From the NCBI RefSeq assembly GCF_030406085.1, contig NZ_CP129002.1, positions 809,584 through 873,583 of the forward strand: DNA of 64,000 nucleotides, in the 5' to 3' direction. Source of the stretch: Bartonella sp. TP. Its GTDB lineage: Bacteria; Pseudomonadota; Alphaproteobacteria; Rhizobiales; Rhizobiaceae. Below, in pieces: positions 9,110 through 17,761 of this stretch (within the stretch, counting starts at the first letter, position 1; every line of letters begins with the position of its first letter). A program made the translations under genes and the position numbers. Below the pieces are notes generated by a model. The model was not told where the DNA came from and did no database searches. It saw only the letters and a program-made list of their open reading frames with translations.

Positions 9110-10161
9110 CGGAATCTATTAAAGGTAATTTGTTAGCTAAGTTAAAATTGGCAAAGTTAGATATATTGTTGGCGGATGTGTATATAAGCGATAAGAAAGT
9201 TTATTTTACTTTGTCCTTTCCAGGAGATATAGCTGAGCGTTTAGATAATTTGCAGACTAAACTAGAGCAGATCGCCTTGACGGTACCTGGGTTGCAAGAA
9301 GCTTATATTAACTTTACTATGGAAAAAAAACGCGCACCAATCGAAGCCGAGCCGCAAAAGCAAGCGCCTAGGCCTCTTACGCAAGAAGAAAAACCTGAAA
9401 GCTCTGTACCCAATATTATAGCTATAGCCTCTGGTAAGGGCGGTGTAGGAAAATCAACCAGTGCTATTAATATAGCACGCAGTTTGTTAAATAAAGGTTT
9501 GCGAGTAGGATTATTAGATTTAGACGTATACGGCCCTTCTATCCCTTCATTAGCATCTATAAAAGGGAAAAAACCAGAAACTATAGAAGATACGCAGGGC
9601 GTAAAGAAAATTTTACCTATAGTGAGTGATGGCTTGCAAATAATGTCAATAGGTTTTTTTCTTGAAGAAGAAGCCCCGGTAATTTGGCGCGGCCATATGG
9701 CTACTTCGTTTGTTCGCCAAATGTTGTACGGTGTCGCTTGGGATGATTTAGATGTTTTAATAATCGACCTGCCTCCTGGTACAGGCGATATACAATTGAC
9801 ATTGGTGCAAAAAGCACGTTTAACTGGCGCTATTATAATTTCTACGCCAGAAGAGCTGGCCTTGTTGGATGTGCGGCGCGCTATTGCTATGTTTCGTAAA
9901 ACAAATGTACCTATTTTGGGCTTGATAGAAAATATGAGTTATTTTGTGGCTCCTGATACTGGTAAGGTTTATCATATTTTTGGAAAAAATGGAGCTGCAG
10001 CTGAAGCTAAAAAGCAAAATATTAAATTGCTGGCACAAGTCCCCTTTGATATTGCTTTGAATGGTAAACCTGAAGGGGCAAATTCGACTTTTGAGGTTTT
10101 ATATAATGAGATTGCAGGGCAATTAGTCCCACTAATAAAGGTAGGTCATAATGTTAAGTGA
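9106..10161 (+). CDS. mrp: Mrp/ApbC-type P-loop ATPase, lacking cysteines
   Basis: Iron-sulfur carrier-type ATPase of the Mrp/Nbp35/ApbC family. An N-terminal MIP18-like domain (about 1-75) and a Pro-rich linker are followed by the deviant Walker A GKGGVGKST at 110-118, the DLDVYGPS motif, and PPGTGD. The family's CxxC, normally after ENMSYF, reads VAPDTG here, and I see no cysteine in the whole protein, so a Cys-bound Fe-S cluster cannot form. Relatives without the CxxC are known in alphaproteobacteria. It starts with GTG, coupled to the upstream gene, and overlaps pyrF by 11 bp. Confidence 0.92.
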   Translation: MTESIKGNLLAKLKLAKLDILLADVYISDKKVYFTLSFPGDIAERLDNLQTKLEQIALTVPGLQEAYINFTMEKKRAPIEAEPQKQAPRPLTQEEKPESSVPNIIAIASGKGGVGKSTSAINIARSLLNKGLRVGLLDLDVYGPSIPSLASIKGKKPETIEDTQGVKKILPIVSDGLQIMSIGFFLEEEAPVIWRGHMATSFVRQMLYGVAWDDLDVLIIDLPPGTGDIQLTLVQKARLTGAIIISTPEELALLDVRRAIAMFRKTNVPILGLIENMSYFVAPDTGKVYHIFGKNGAAAEAKKQNIKLLAQVPFDIALNGKPEGANSTFEVLYNEIAGQLVPLIKVGHNVK

Positions 10162-10861
10162 TCAGCTAAAATTGGCACATGATAAATTGATAGTTGCTTT
10201 AGATGTTCCTACTGTTAGGCTTGCAGAAAATGTACTTAAAAGATTGGATGATTCAATAAAGTTTTATAAAATTGGGCATCAATTGGCTTATAACGGAGGT
10301 CTTGATTTAGCTCAAGATTTAGTAAAAGCAGGCAAAAAAATCTTTTTGGATTTAAAGTTATTAGATATCGAAAATACTATAGCGCATGCAGTAGAGAATA
10401 TATTGAAACTAGATGTGGATATGCTTACTATTCACGCCTATCCTGGAGCTATGAAGGCTGCGGCTGAAGTTGTTAAGGGTAGCAAGTTATGTTTATTAGC
10501 TGTAACAGTGCTGACATCTATGGATGATAGCGATTTAGGCCTTGCTGGTTATAGTATAAGCGTTGCTGATTTAGTGCTTAAACGTTGTCATTTAGCTAAA
10601 AATTTAGGTATGAACGGAGTCGTGGCATCTGCTTGGGAAACGGATTTGATAAGGCCGCTTCTGGGCCCAGGCTTTGTTTTGGTAACTCCGGGCATTAGAC
10701 CTAAAAGCTTTAAAAATGGAGATCAAAAGCGAATTGCAGCACCAGGCGAAGCTATTAAGGCAGGATCTGATTATTTAGTGGTCGGGCGACCAATAATTCA
10801 AGCAAACGATCCGGCTAAAGTCGCTCTTGATATTTTAGAAGAAATAGGGCAAGCTATGTAA
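10151..10861 (+). CDS. pyrF: Orotidine 5'-phosphate decarboxylase
   Basis: Last step of UMP synthesis. The catalytic tetrad segment FLDLKLLDIENT gives Asp67, Lys69 and Asp72, and phosphate-binding TPGIRP and VVGRPI are present near the C-terminus. Length 236, normal for the group I enzyme. Its start lies inside the mrp 3' end (11-bp overlap), so the small unknown gene, mrp and pyrF form one operon. No other pyrimidine gene is nearby. Confidence 0.96.
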   Translation: MLSDQLKLAHDKLIVALDVPTVRLAENVLKRLDDSIKFYKIGHQLAYNGGLDLAQDLVKAGKKIFLDLKLLDIENTIAHAVENILKLDVDMLTIHAYPGAMKAAAEVVKGSKLCLLAVTVLTSMDDSDLGLAGYSISVADLVLKRCHLAKNLGMNGVVASAWETDLIRPLLGPGFVLVTPGIRPKSFKNGDQKRIAAPGEAIKAGSDYLVVGRPIIQANDPAKVALDILEEIGQAM

Positions 10862-10880
10862 GTTTACACAATGGTAAACT
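10861..10880. promoter_or_regulatory. 7-bp inverted repeat between pyrF and the CoA-transferase gene
   Basis: AGTTTAC (10861-10867) and GTAAACT (10874-10880) are perfect complements separated by 6 bp. The site starts at the last base of the pyrF stop and lies 27 bp before the next start codon. No T-run follows, so it looks more like an operator or attenuating hairpin than a terminator. No binding protein can be named. Confidence 0.35.
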
Positions 10881-10906
10881 ATAAAAATAATATTTAAGAG
10901 GTGAAC

Positions 10907-12397
10907 ATGTATAAAGATCGTATTCGATATGCTGGGTTGGAATCTAAAGTGGTTAGCGCTCAAGAGGCAGCCGCTTTTGTGCAAGATGGTATGGTAGTAG
11001 GAATGAGCGGCTTTACTAAAGCTGGTGATGTAAAATTACTACCAAAAGCCCTAGCGCAGAAGGCCGAAAAAGCGCCATTCAAAATTACGCTAATAACGGG
11101 AGCATCTTTAGGGCATGATACCGACAAGATTTTGTGCGAAGCTGGCATATTAGCCCGGCGCCTGCCTTTTCAAGTTGATGTTACGTTGAGAAAAGCTATA
11201 AATGCCGGGCAGGTTATGTTTATTGACCAGCATTTATCAGAAACGGCTGAGCAATTGCGTAATGGTCATTTGCGTGCTGTAGATTGCGCTATAGTTGAAG
11301 CTGCAGCTATAACAGAAGATGGCGGTATTATCCCAACTACGTCCGTAGGTAATTCAGCAAATTTTATTGCGCAGGCTAAAAAGGTAATCATAGAGTTAAA
11401 TACTACGGTTGACGTTGCATTTGAAGGGCTGCACGATATATATGCACCAAAATTAATAGGGGACCGTGAGCCTATAGCTATTACGGGCAGTAGAGATAGA
11501 ATAGGCTTGCCTTATATCCCGCTAGACCCTAACAAGATTGCTGCTATAGTTATTTCCAATATACCGGATAGCCCTGCTGTCATCGCTGCTGCTGATAAAG
11601 ATACGCAAGCTATCGCAGACCATTTGGTAAAATTTTTTGAAAAAGAGATAGAAAAAGGTAGGCTAACTCCTGCGCTTTTACCTTTGCAGGCAGGTATTGG
11701 AGCTATAGCTAACGCTGTGTTAGGCGGATTTGTAAATAGTTCTTTTCGTGGTTTAGAGATGTATAGTGAAGTGCTGCAGGATTCTACCTTTGATTTAATA
11801 GATTCTGGAAAATTAGAATTTGCTTCTGCGTCGTCTATTACGTTGACCGAGCCTTGCTCTAGAAAAGTTTTTGATAATATAAAGAAATATAAAGATAAAT
11901 TAGTATTAAGACCACAAGAGATTTCAAATGCCTCTGAGATTATAAGGCGATTGGGTATAATAGCAATAAATACTGCCTTGGAATTTGATATTTATGGCAA
12001 TGTTAATTCTACACATGTTTGTGGTACTCATATGATGAATGGCATAGGTGGGTCGGGTGATTTTGCTAGGAATGCTTATTTATCTATATTTGTAACGAAA
12101 TCTATAGCAAAGGATGGTAACATATCCTCTGTTGTACCTATGGTGTCGCATGTAGATCATGCAGAAAATGATGTAGATATCGTAGCTACTGAAATAGGCC
12201 TAGCCGATTTACGGGGGTTGGCTCCTAGAGAAAGAGCGCGAGCAATAATAGATAATTGCGTGCATCCTATCTACCGTGAAAAGCTTAATAGCTACTTTGA
12301 GCGTGCTATCGAAAAGCGTGCAGGGCACACGCCACATATATTAGAAGAGGCATTTTCTTGGCATACTAGCTTTATTCAAAGCGGGTCTATGAAGTAA
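10907..12397 (+). CDS. Succinyl-CoA:acetate CoA-transferase / acetyl-CoA hydrolase family (AarC/Cat1-like)
   Basis: Class I CoA-transferase that can move CoA between succinate and acetate, or hydrolyse acetyl-CoA. The likely catalytic glutamate is Glu288 in MYSEVLQDS. The C-terminal motifs CGTHMMNGIGGSGDFARNAYLS and the GIGAIANAVLGGF segment are typical. 496 residues, as in Acetobacter AarC. The ATG at 10907 is chosen over the GTG at 10901 because AAGAGG lies at proper spacing only for the ATG. In acetic acid bacteria this enzyme replaces succinyl-CoA synthetase in a TCA variant. Whether that is true here cannot be told from the window. Confidence 0.9.
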   Translation: MYKDRIRYAGLESKVVSAQEAAAFVQDGMVVGMSGFTKAGDVKLLPKALAQKAEKAPFKITLITGASLGHDTDKILCEAGILARRLPFQVDVTLRKAINAGQVMFIDQHLSETAEQLRNGHLRAVDCAIVEAAAITEDGGIIPTTSVGNSANFIAQAKKVIIELNTTVDVAFEGLHDIYAPKLIGDREPIAITGSRDRIGLPYIPLDPNKIAAIVISNIPDSPAVIAAADKDTQAIADHLVKFFEKEIEKGRLTPALLPLQAGIGAIANAVLGGFVNSSFRGLEMYSEVLQDSTFDLIDSGKLEFASASSITLTEPCSRKVFDNIKKYKDKLVLRPQEISNASEIIRRLGIIAINTALEFDIYGNVNSTHVCGTHMMNGIGGSGDFARNAYLSIFVTKSIAKDGNISSVVPMVSHVDHAENDVDIVATEIGLADLRGLAPRERARAIIDNCVHPIYREKLNSYFERAIEKRAGHTPHILEEAFSWHTSFIQSGSMK

Positions 12398-12401
12398 CCC
12401 A

Positions 12402-13286
12402 ATGGCTTCTATGGTGCGTAGTTACACTATAGGCTCCCACATTTATGAGGCTAAGCCTCTGGAGCCAGCGCTTTATATTGTATCTACGCCTATAGGAAAT
12501 TTGTCTGATATAACCTTACGTGCGTTAGAGACCTTGGCCGCGGTTGATATAATTGCTTGTGAGGATGCGCGGGTTAGTCTAAAACTGTTAAATCATTATG
12601 GTATAAAAGCTAAAATGGTTAGCTATCATGAGCATAGCCCTGCGCAGATTGGCATTAAACTTATAGCTGAAATTGCAAATGGTCGATCTGTGGCTATTAT
12701 CTCAGATGCTGGAACTCCAATAATTTCTGACCCAGGGTTTGAGTTAGTCCAGTATGCCACGCAAACAAAAATTAAAACAGTCCCTATTCCGGGTGCATGT
12801 GCTGCTATAGCCGCTTTGAGCGCTTCTGGCTTGCCGACAAATCAGTTTTATTTTGTAGGTTTTTTGCCAGCTCGCCATGTAGCACGGCGTAAAATGTTAT
12901 CAGAGCTCGTTGATATTTCAGCTACCTTGGTGTTTTATGAATCTCCGCATCGTTTAATTAAAACCCTGGCTGATATGGTAGAGGTTTTTGGTTCCGATAG
13001 AGAGGCGGCTATATGCCGTGAATTGACGAAAAAATTTGAAACGTATAAAGCTGATAATTTAGCGCGTTTATATGAATATTATTTTGCCAATGTTACAAAA
13101 TTGGGTGAAATTGTGATTTTGGTTGAGCCAGGTGCTAGTATTGCAAAATCTTATGATAAAACCGAACTCAAGCATTTATTAAAGACGCATATGCAGAATA
13201 TGCCAGCTGCTAAAGCAGCAGCTTTTGTGGCAAAGATAACTGGATTACCAAAACAGCAACTTTACAGAATGATTTTGGAGTTTTAA
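12402..13286 (+). CDS. rsmI: 16S rRNA (cytidine(1402)-2'-O)-methyltransferase
   Basis: SAM-dependent methylation of C1402 in the decoding centre. Tetrapyrrole-methylase fold: LYIVSTPIGNLSDITLRALETL, the ACEDAR segment (usually CEDTR), ISDAGTPIISDPG, PIPGACAAIAALSASGLP, and FVGFLP. Length 294, normal, with a short N-terminal extension. It starts 4 bp after the CoA-transferase stop and is followed at once by yraN, the common rsmI-yraN pairing. Confidence 0.96.
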   Translation: MASMVRSYTIGSHIYEAKPLEPALYIVSTPIGNLSDITLRALETLAAVDIIACEDARVSLKLLNHYGIKAKMVSYHEHSPAQIGIKLIAEIANGRSVAIISDAGTPIISDPGFELVQYATQTKIKTVPIPGACAAIAALSASGLPTNQFYFVGFLPARHVARRKMLSELVDISATLVFYESPHRLIKTLADMVEVFGSDREAAICRELTKKFETYKADNLARLYEYYFANVTKLGEIVILVEPGASIAKSYDKTELKHLLKTHMQNMPAAKAAAFVAKITGLPKQQLYRMILEF

Positions 13287-13288
13287 GA

Positions 13289-13660
13289 TTGTTTTTATGG
13301 CGACCATATCAAAGTTTAACGACTTATGAAAAAGGGTGGCGCGCAGAAAACTACGCGGCTTGGTATTTGAGGTTTAAGGGCTTTCGAATTCTGGATCGCC
13401 GCTATAAAACTCCAAGGGGTGAAGTTGATATTATAGCAAAACGAGGTAAGCTGCTTATAATTGTGGAGGTTAAAGCAAGAAATGAGCTTGAAGAAGCGTT
13501 GAATGCTGTTACAAGAAAAGCTGCAAAACGGATAGTGGCAGCAGCAAGCCATTGGCTATCTAGAAGAAAAAATATAGAAAAATGCAACTTAAGGTTTGAT
13601 GTTATAGTTATTTGTCCAAACAAGCTTCCGATTCATATAGTAAACTACTATCTTTTGTAA
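13289..13660 (+). CDS. yraN: UPF0102 family protein YraN
   Basis: Endonuclease-like fold protein of unknown role. The family pattern is clear: AENYAAWYLRFKGFRIL, GEVDIIAKRGKLLIIVEVKAR (the E...D...E-x-K nuclease-type core) and a C-terminal RFDVIVI. Length 123. It starts with TTG at 13289, preceded by GGAG at 13278 with 7-nt spacing, which supports this rare start. Two bp separate it from the rsmI stop. Confidence 0.9.
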   Translation: MFLWRPYQSLTTYEKGWRAENYAAWYLRFKGFRILDRRYKTPRGEVDIIAKRGKLLIIVEVKARNELEEALNAVTRKAAKRIVAAASHWLSRRKNIEKCNLRFDVIVICPNKLPIHIVNYYLL

Positions 13661-13680
13661 TAAATTAATAAAAGCTTCTA

Positions 13681-14427
13681 TTAAACTCCTCCTTTATTTC
13701 CCCATATTAACACGTGTAATTGTGGTAAAATTTTTACATCAAACCATTGATCTGCCATAGCTCGGTCTATAAGCCAACGCATGCGTACAAGAATAGCTGG
13801 GATATCTATGAAACTTTCATCATTTTTAGCGTGTAAATCTGTTAAATAAGGTGGCGTAGAATTTACAGGCTGTAGATAGAAGGGCATAAGTGGATATTTT
13901 GCAAAGACTTCTCGTGCAAATGAGTAATCTGCTTCATCTAAAATAGGTATTTTTATAATGGTACTATTTGCTTTTGTTTTACAGCATTTATCAAATATGT
14001 TCCAATCATTTGACATATGGCTAGAGGGCGGTTTGGGGCTAAGCACCAGAACATTCAATAAATCAAACCATGTTTTTATTATAGACCCTTGAGTCTCCAT
14101 AGCAAATCTATAGCCTTTGGACCGCCCTAATTTAATGAAATCTTCAAGATTTTGTATAGCAGGATTGCCGCCCGATAATGAGATAGTTATTGGATTGTTG
14201 CTCGATAGGAATTCTACTTGTTGCCAAATTTCTGTGACCGACATCAATTTCCATTCGTCTCGAAAGCTAGAATCTACTGCATGCAAGGTATCGCACCAAT
14301 TACAACGAAAATCACATCCAGCCATGCGTACAAAAATGGTAGGTTGCCCTATTAACAGTCCTTCTCCCTGTATGGTGGGGCCAAAAATTTCGCTAATACG
14401 TATGGAGTTTGTATTGTTTGGAGTCAA
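13681..14427 (-). CDS. queE: 7-carboxy-7-deazaguanine synthase
   Basis: Radical SAM enzyme of the preQ0/queuosine pathway. The cluster motif CDFRCNWC gives Cys38, Cys42 and Cys45. SLSGGNPAIQ is the SAM-binding GGE-like segment, and the N-terminal FGPTIQGEG is typical. Length 248. It starts 3 bp after the queD stop, so the two are co-transcribed. queC and queF are not in this window. Confidence 0.93.
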   Translation of the reverse strand: MTPNNTNSIRISEIFGPTIQGEGLLIGQPTIFVRMAGCDFRCNWCDTLHAVDSSFRDEWKLMSVTEIWQQVEFLSSNNPITISLSGGNPAIQNLEDFIKLGRSKGYRFAMETQGSIIKTWFDLLNVLVLSPKPPSSHMSNDWNIFDKCCKTKANSTIIKIPILDEADYSFAREVFAKYPLMPFYLQPVNSTPPYLTDLHAKNDESFIDIPAILVRMRWLIDRAMADQWFDVKILPQLHVLIWGNKGGV

Positions 14428-14430
14428 AAT

Positions 14431-14790
14431 TTAATCTACCTGATAGGTTGCCCAAGTTTTAGGCGTTTCACTTACCATAACTTTATATAAAGGGATAAGT
14501 TGTGGTTTGGACCATTCATAAAAATGCTGGGCCAAAAATTCAGCGGTAATTTTATTATGCTTAAAAACATCATTTAAATGTCTATGATCCATTGTGGTGT
14601 CTATGTATTTTTTAAAAAAATCTAAATTACGATAATCTTCAACAAAGCCATCGGTATTTAGTTTTTCTGCTCGGAGTTTTAGTATTACAATATAATTATG
14701 TCCGTGCAATCTGGCACAAGGATGTTCAACAGGTAAATCTGTTAATTGATGCGAAGCAGAAAAATGGAATTGTTTGGAGATGGTAAACAT
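14431..14790 (-). CDS. queD: 6-carboxy-5,6,7,8-tetrahydropterin synthase
   Basis: Second step of queuosine precursor synthesis. Zinc ligands His14, His29 and His31 (HFSASHQL and RLHGHNY) and catalytic Cys25 are present, with MDHRHLND near residue 80. Length 119, as in the QueD family. It lies directly upstream of queE. Its start is 13 bp from the end of the MFS gene on the same strand. Confidence 0.95.
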   Translation of the reverse strand: MFTISKQFHFSASHQLTDLPVEHPCARLHGHNYIVILKLRAEKLNTDGFVEDYRNLDFFKKYIDTTMDHRHLNDVFKHNKITAEFLAQHFYEWSKPQLIPLYKVMVSETPKTWATYQVD

Positions 14791-14803
14791 ATAAAAATTT
14801 ATC

Positions 14804-16261
14804 TTATCTTTTTGGTTTTTTTAACTCGTTTCCAACATTACGGTCAAATCTTTTAAAGATCGCAATGGAAAATAAAGAGATAAAGCCGACGACAAAGAAT
14901 GCTAGGTGAAAATCTTTTATTTGCACACTATTGCCATGAAAAGCTATGCAGAATTCTAAAATCATGCCAGCAATTGCTACACCAAGCGCTAATGATGCTT
15001 GCTGTGCAACTGTGTGTATTGGGGTAGCTTGACTCATTTGACTTTTTTCAATTTGACTAAAGCCTACAGCATTAATGCAGGAAAAGAATAGCGATTGTAG
15101 AAGACCGCCTATAGCTAATATAAGTAACATTAGCCAGCATGGTGTTGAGGGCACAAAAAGACCATAAGAAACGGTTATTATAGCTGACATTGCCGAGCCA
15201 TATACAGCAATGTTATAAAAACTAATTCTATCGGTTATATAATTAAGAAGTAATTTAGAGGATAGCGAACCTAAAGCAGTGCTAAAGGTAATTGCACCGG
15301 ATTGCATTGGTGTTAGATGAAACCCAAGCTGTAGCATTAGCGGCAATAAAAAAGGCACGGCGCCGATACCTATGCGAAAAATTGAACCGCCAAAAATTGC
15401 TTTTCGAAATACGTTATTTTTGAAAATTTTTATATCAAGCAGCGGGTGTTTTATCCGCTTTGCATAAGTTACGTAACCATAGCCTAGGATCAATCCAGAT
15501 ATGGTCATTACTATACCATATTCTTTACGTACGGTAGGCAGGCTAATAATAGACATGCCAAATATTAATAAAGATACAGCTAAGCCAGAAAGTAAAAAAC
15601 CTATCCAATCTAAAGGACGTTTGTTAATCTCTTCGCTTTTGGGCATATAGATAGAAGCGCAAATTAGCCCAATAATACCTATAGGGATATTAATAAGAAA
15701 AATCCAATGCCAACTAAAATAAGTTGTTATAAAACCACCAATTGGTGGTCCCATTAACGGACCAGCTAAAGCAGGTATGGAGAACCAAGATAAAACAGAA
15801 ACAAGCTGATTTTTTGGTGTTATGCGTAGTAAAAAAAGGCGACCTACTGGCACCATCATAGCGCCACCCATTCCTTGTATAAAGCGTGAAATTACAAAAA
15901 AACAGAGTGAATTTGCGGCAGTACAAAGTATGGATCCTAGCATAAATACTACAATAGCGAGCCGGAATACATGCCTGGCTGTAAATCTGTCTGCCATCCA
16001 CCCGCTTATAGGAATGAAGACCGATAGGGAGACTAAATAGGCTGTCATAGCTAATTTTAGTGCAATGGGGTCGGTATTTATAGCGCTTGCAATAGTTGGC
16101 AAAGAGGTTGCAATAGCGGTGGCGTCTATATTTTCCATAAAAAATGCTATCGCTAAAACGACAGGAATTACCCAATTAGGTTTTTCTTCTGCATTTTTTA
16201 TGTTTGTTGTGGTAGGCAAGGTAAGTTTCTCTGTTTTCTTAAAAGCATTTCTATGATACAT
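14804..16261 (-). CDS. MFS exporter, DHA2 (EmrB/QacA) type
   Basis: Proton-coupled drug exporter of the major facilitator superfamily in the inner membrane. The DHA2 signature near helix 1 reads MENIDATAIATSLPTIA, the motif A loop GWMADRFTARHVFR follows helix 2, and motif C-like GPLMGPPIGGFI lies in helix 5. About 13-14 hydrophobic helices in 485 residues. No EmrA-type membrane fusion gene is adjacent. The start has no obvious ribosome binding site, so the true start may be slightly different. Substrate unknown. Confidence 0.88.
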   Translation of the reverse strand: MYHRNAFKKTEKLTLPTTTNIKNAEEKPNWVIPVVLAIAFFMENIDATAIATSLPTIASAINTDPIALKLAMTAYLVSLSVFIPISGWMADRFTARHVFRLAIVVFMLGSILCTAANSLCFFVISRFIQGMGGAMMVPVGRLFLLRITPKNQLVSVLSWFSIPALAGPLMGPPIGGFITTYFSWHWIFLINIPIGIIGLICASIYMPKSEEINKRPLDWIGFLLSGLAVSLLIFGMSIISLPTVRKEYGIVMTISGLILGYGYVTYAKRIKHPLLDIKIFKNNVFRKAIFGGSIFRIGIGAVPFLLPLMLQLGFHLTPMQSGAITFSTALGSLSSKLLLNYITDRISFYNIAVYGSAMSAIITVSYGLFVPSTPCWLMLLILAIGGLLQSLFFSCINAVGFSQIEKSQMSQATPIHTVAQQASLALGVAIAGMILEFCIAFHGNSVQIKDFHLAFFVVGFISLFSIAIFKRFDRNVGNELKKPKR

Positions 16262-16322
16262 ATAAATTTATAGCGGTCAATGCATGTTTAATAAAATTCT
16301 CTTTGTTTGGAACAGAAAGTGC

Positions 16323-16349
16323 TTGACAAGCTTTTAATTAATGTATGAT
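16323..16349 (+). promoter_or_regulatory. Candidate sigma70 promoter for the MATE gene
   Basis: Perfect -35 TTGACA at 16323-16328 and -10 TATGAT at 16344-16349. The 15-bp spacer is shorter than ideal. It sits about 40 bp upstream of the MATE start in the divergent gap 16262-16390. Confidence 0.4.
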
Positions 16350-16390
16350 ATGGGCGCTAAAATTGAGCGGCGAGGTGGGATTTAAATCCT

Positions 16391-17761
16391 ATGAATAATG
16401 AAACAAAAATTAAAGATTTAACAGTAGGTTCTGTTTCTAAGCAACTATGGTTGTTTTCGATACCTATATTGTTTTCTAACGTTTTTGAATCCTTGAACGG
16501 TTCAATTAATACTATTTGGGTAGGGCGTTTTTTAGGTGAAAATTCGTTAGCGGCGACTGCAAATGCTAATTTGATTATTTTTTTAGTGTTCTCGCTTGTG
16601 TTTGGCTTTGGTTTAGCGTCTACAACTTTTATTGCGCAATATTGTGGCCGCGGTGAAATGGAGAATGCGCGTAAGGTTTTTGGTGCCTCTATAGGAATGA
16701 TTATTATTGCGTCAATTGCAGCCTCTGCTTTGGGCTGGTGGTATTGCTCAACTATTTTAAAGTTATTGAGTACTCCTATAGAAGCTTTTGCCGATGCCTA
16801 TGTTTTTTCACGGGGAATCTTCATTGCCTTGCCAGCAATTGTAGTGCTTTTGGTGGTTATTTTAAGCTTGCGCGGAATTGGCGATTCGTTAACAGCAATG
16901 TGGTTTATGGCGCTTACCGTGGTGCTAGACGTGGTATTAAATCCTTTGTTGATATTGGGAATCGGTATTTTTCCTAAGCTTGGTATCGCTGGCTCTGCCT
17001 GGGCAACTGTGGTTGCAAATTACAGCGCTTTGGCTTTGCAGATAGTGTACTTATACGCTTCTCGCTCGCCTTTGTGCCTTAGGGGCGCGCAGCTTTTATA
17101 TCTTTTACCATCATGGTACCAGATTAGAAGAATTTTTAGGCAAGGTTTTCCTATTTGCTTGCAAATGTTATTTTTAGCTAGCTCTTCTTTAGTTATGGTG
17201 TCTTTTGTAAATAAAGAGGGGCTAGATACGATAGCTGCCTATAATATTTGCCAGCAATTATGGATGTACCTTCAAATGCCGGGTTTTGCCGTTAGTAGTG
17301 CCGTAGGGGCTATGGCCGCACAAAATATTGGCGCTGGGCTTTGGGATCGTGTAGCTCTTATTAATAGATATGGCGTAATCGTTTGCGTTGTTATGTCTTT
17401 GGCTTTGATGGCAATATTGATTATATTTGATAGACCTATAATGCAGCTATTTATAGCCCCTGGTAGTGGAGCCATCGAAATAGCGCGCCATATACAATGG
17501 CTAACGGATTGGAGCCTTATTTTATTTGGTATTGCGACAGTGATAATGGCAACTTTACGCGCAAATGGGGTGGTGTTTTTGCCTCTATTATTCATATTTA
17601 TATCTGTATATCCTATACGCATCGGTTTCTATTACTGTTTTTATAAAGTATTAGGCGTAGATGCGATTTGGCTGTGTTTTCCCGTGGGCGCTTTGTTCTG
17701 CTTAATTATTACGCAGCTTTATTACTCTACGGGTAAATGGCGCAACGCTAGATTGATTTGA
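16391..17761 (+). CDS. MATE family efflux transporter
   Basis: Na+ or H+ coupled multidrug and toxic compound extrusion protein, inner membrane. 456 residues with twelve hydrophobic helices in two related halves. The N-terminus QLWLFSIPILFSNVFESLNGSINTIWVGRFLG is the usual MATE opening. Its 3' end overlaps the convergent MFS gene by 14 bp. It is flanked on both sides by MFS exporters on the other strand. Substrate unknown. Confidence 0.9.
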   Translation: MNNETKIKDLTVGSVSKQLWLFSIPILFSNVFESLNGSINTIWVGRFLGENSLAATANANLIIFLVFSLVFGFGLASTTFIAQYCGRGEMENARKVFGASIGMIIIASIAASALGWWYCSTILKLLSTPIEAFADAYVFSRGIFIALPAIVVLLVVILSLRGIGDSLTAMWFMALTVVLDVVLNPLLILGIGIFPKLGIAGSAWATVVANYSALALQIVYLYASRSPLCLRGAQLLYLLPSWYQIRRIFRQGFPICLQMLFLASSSLVMVSFVNKEGLDTIAAYNICQQLWMYLQMPGFAVSSAVGAMAAQNIGAGLWDRVALINRYGVIVCVVMSLALMAILIIFDRPIMQLFIAPGSGAIEIARHIQWLTDWSLILFGIATVIMATLRANGVVFLPLLFIFISVYPIRIGFYYCFYKVLGVDAIWLCFPVGALFCLIITQLYYSTGKWRNARLI

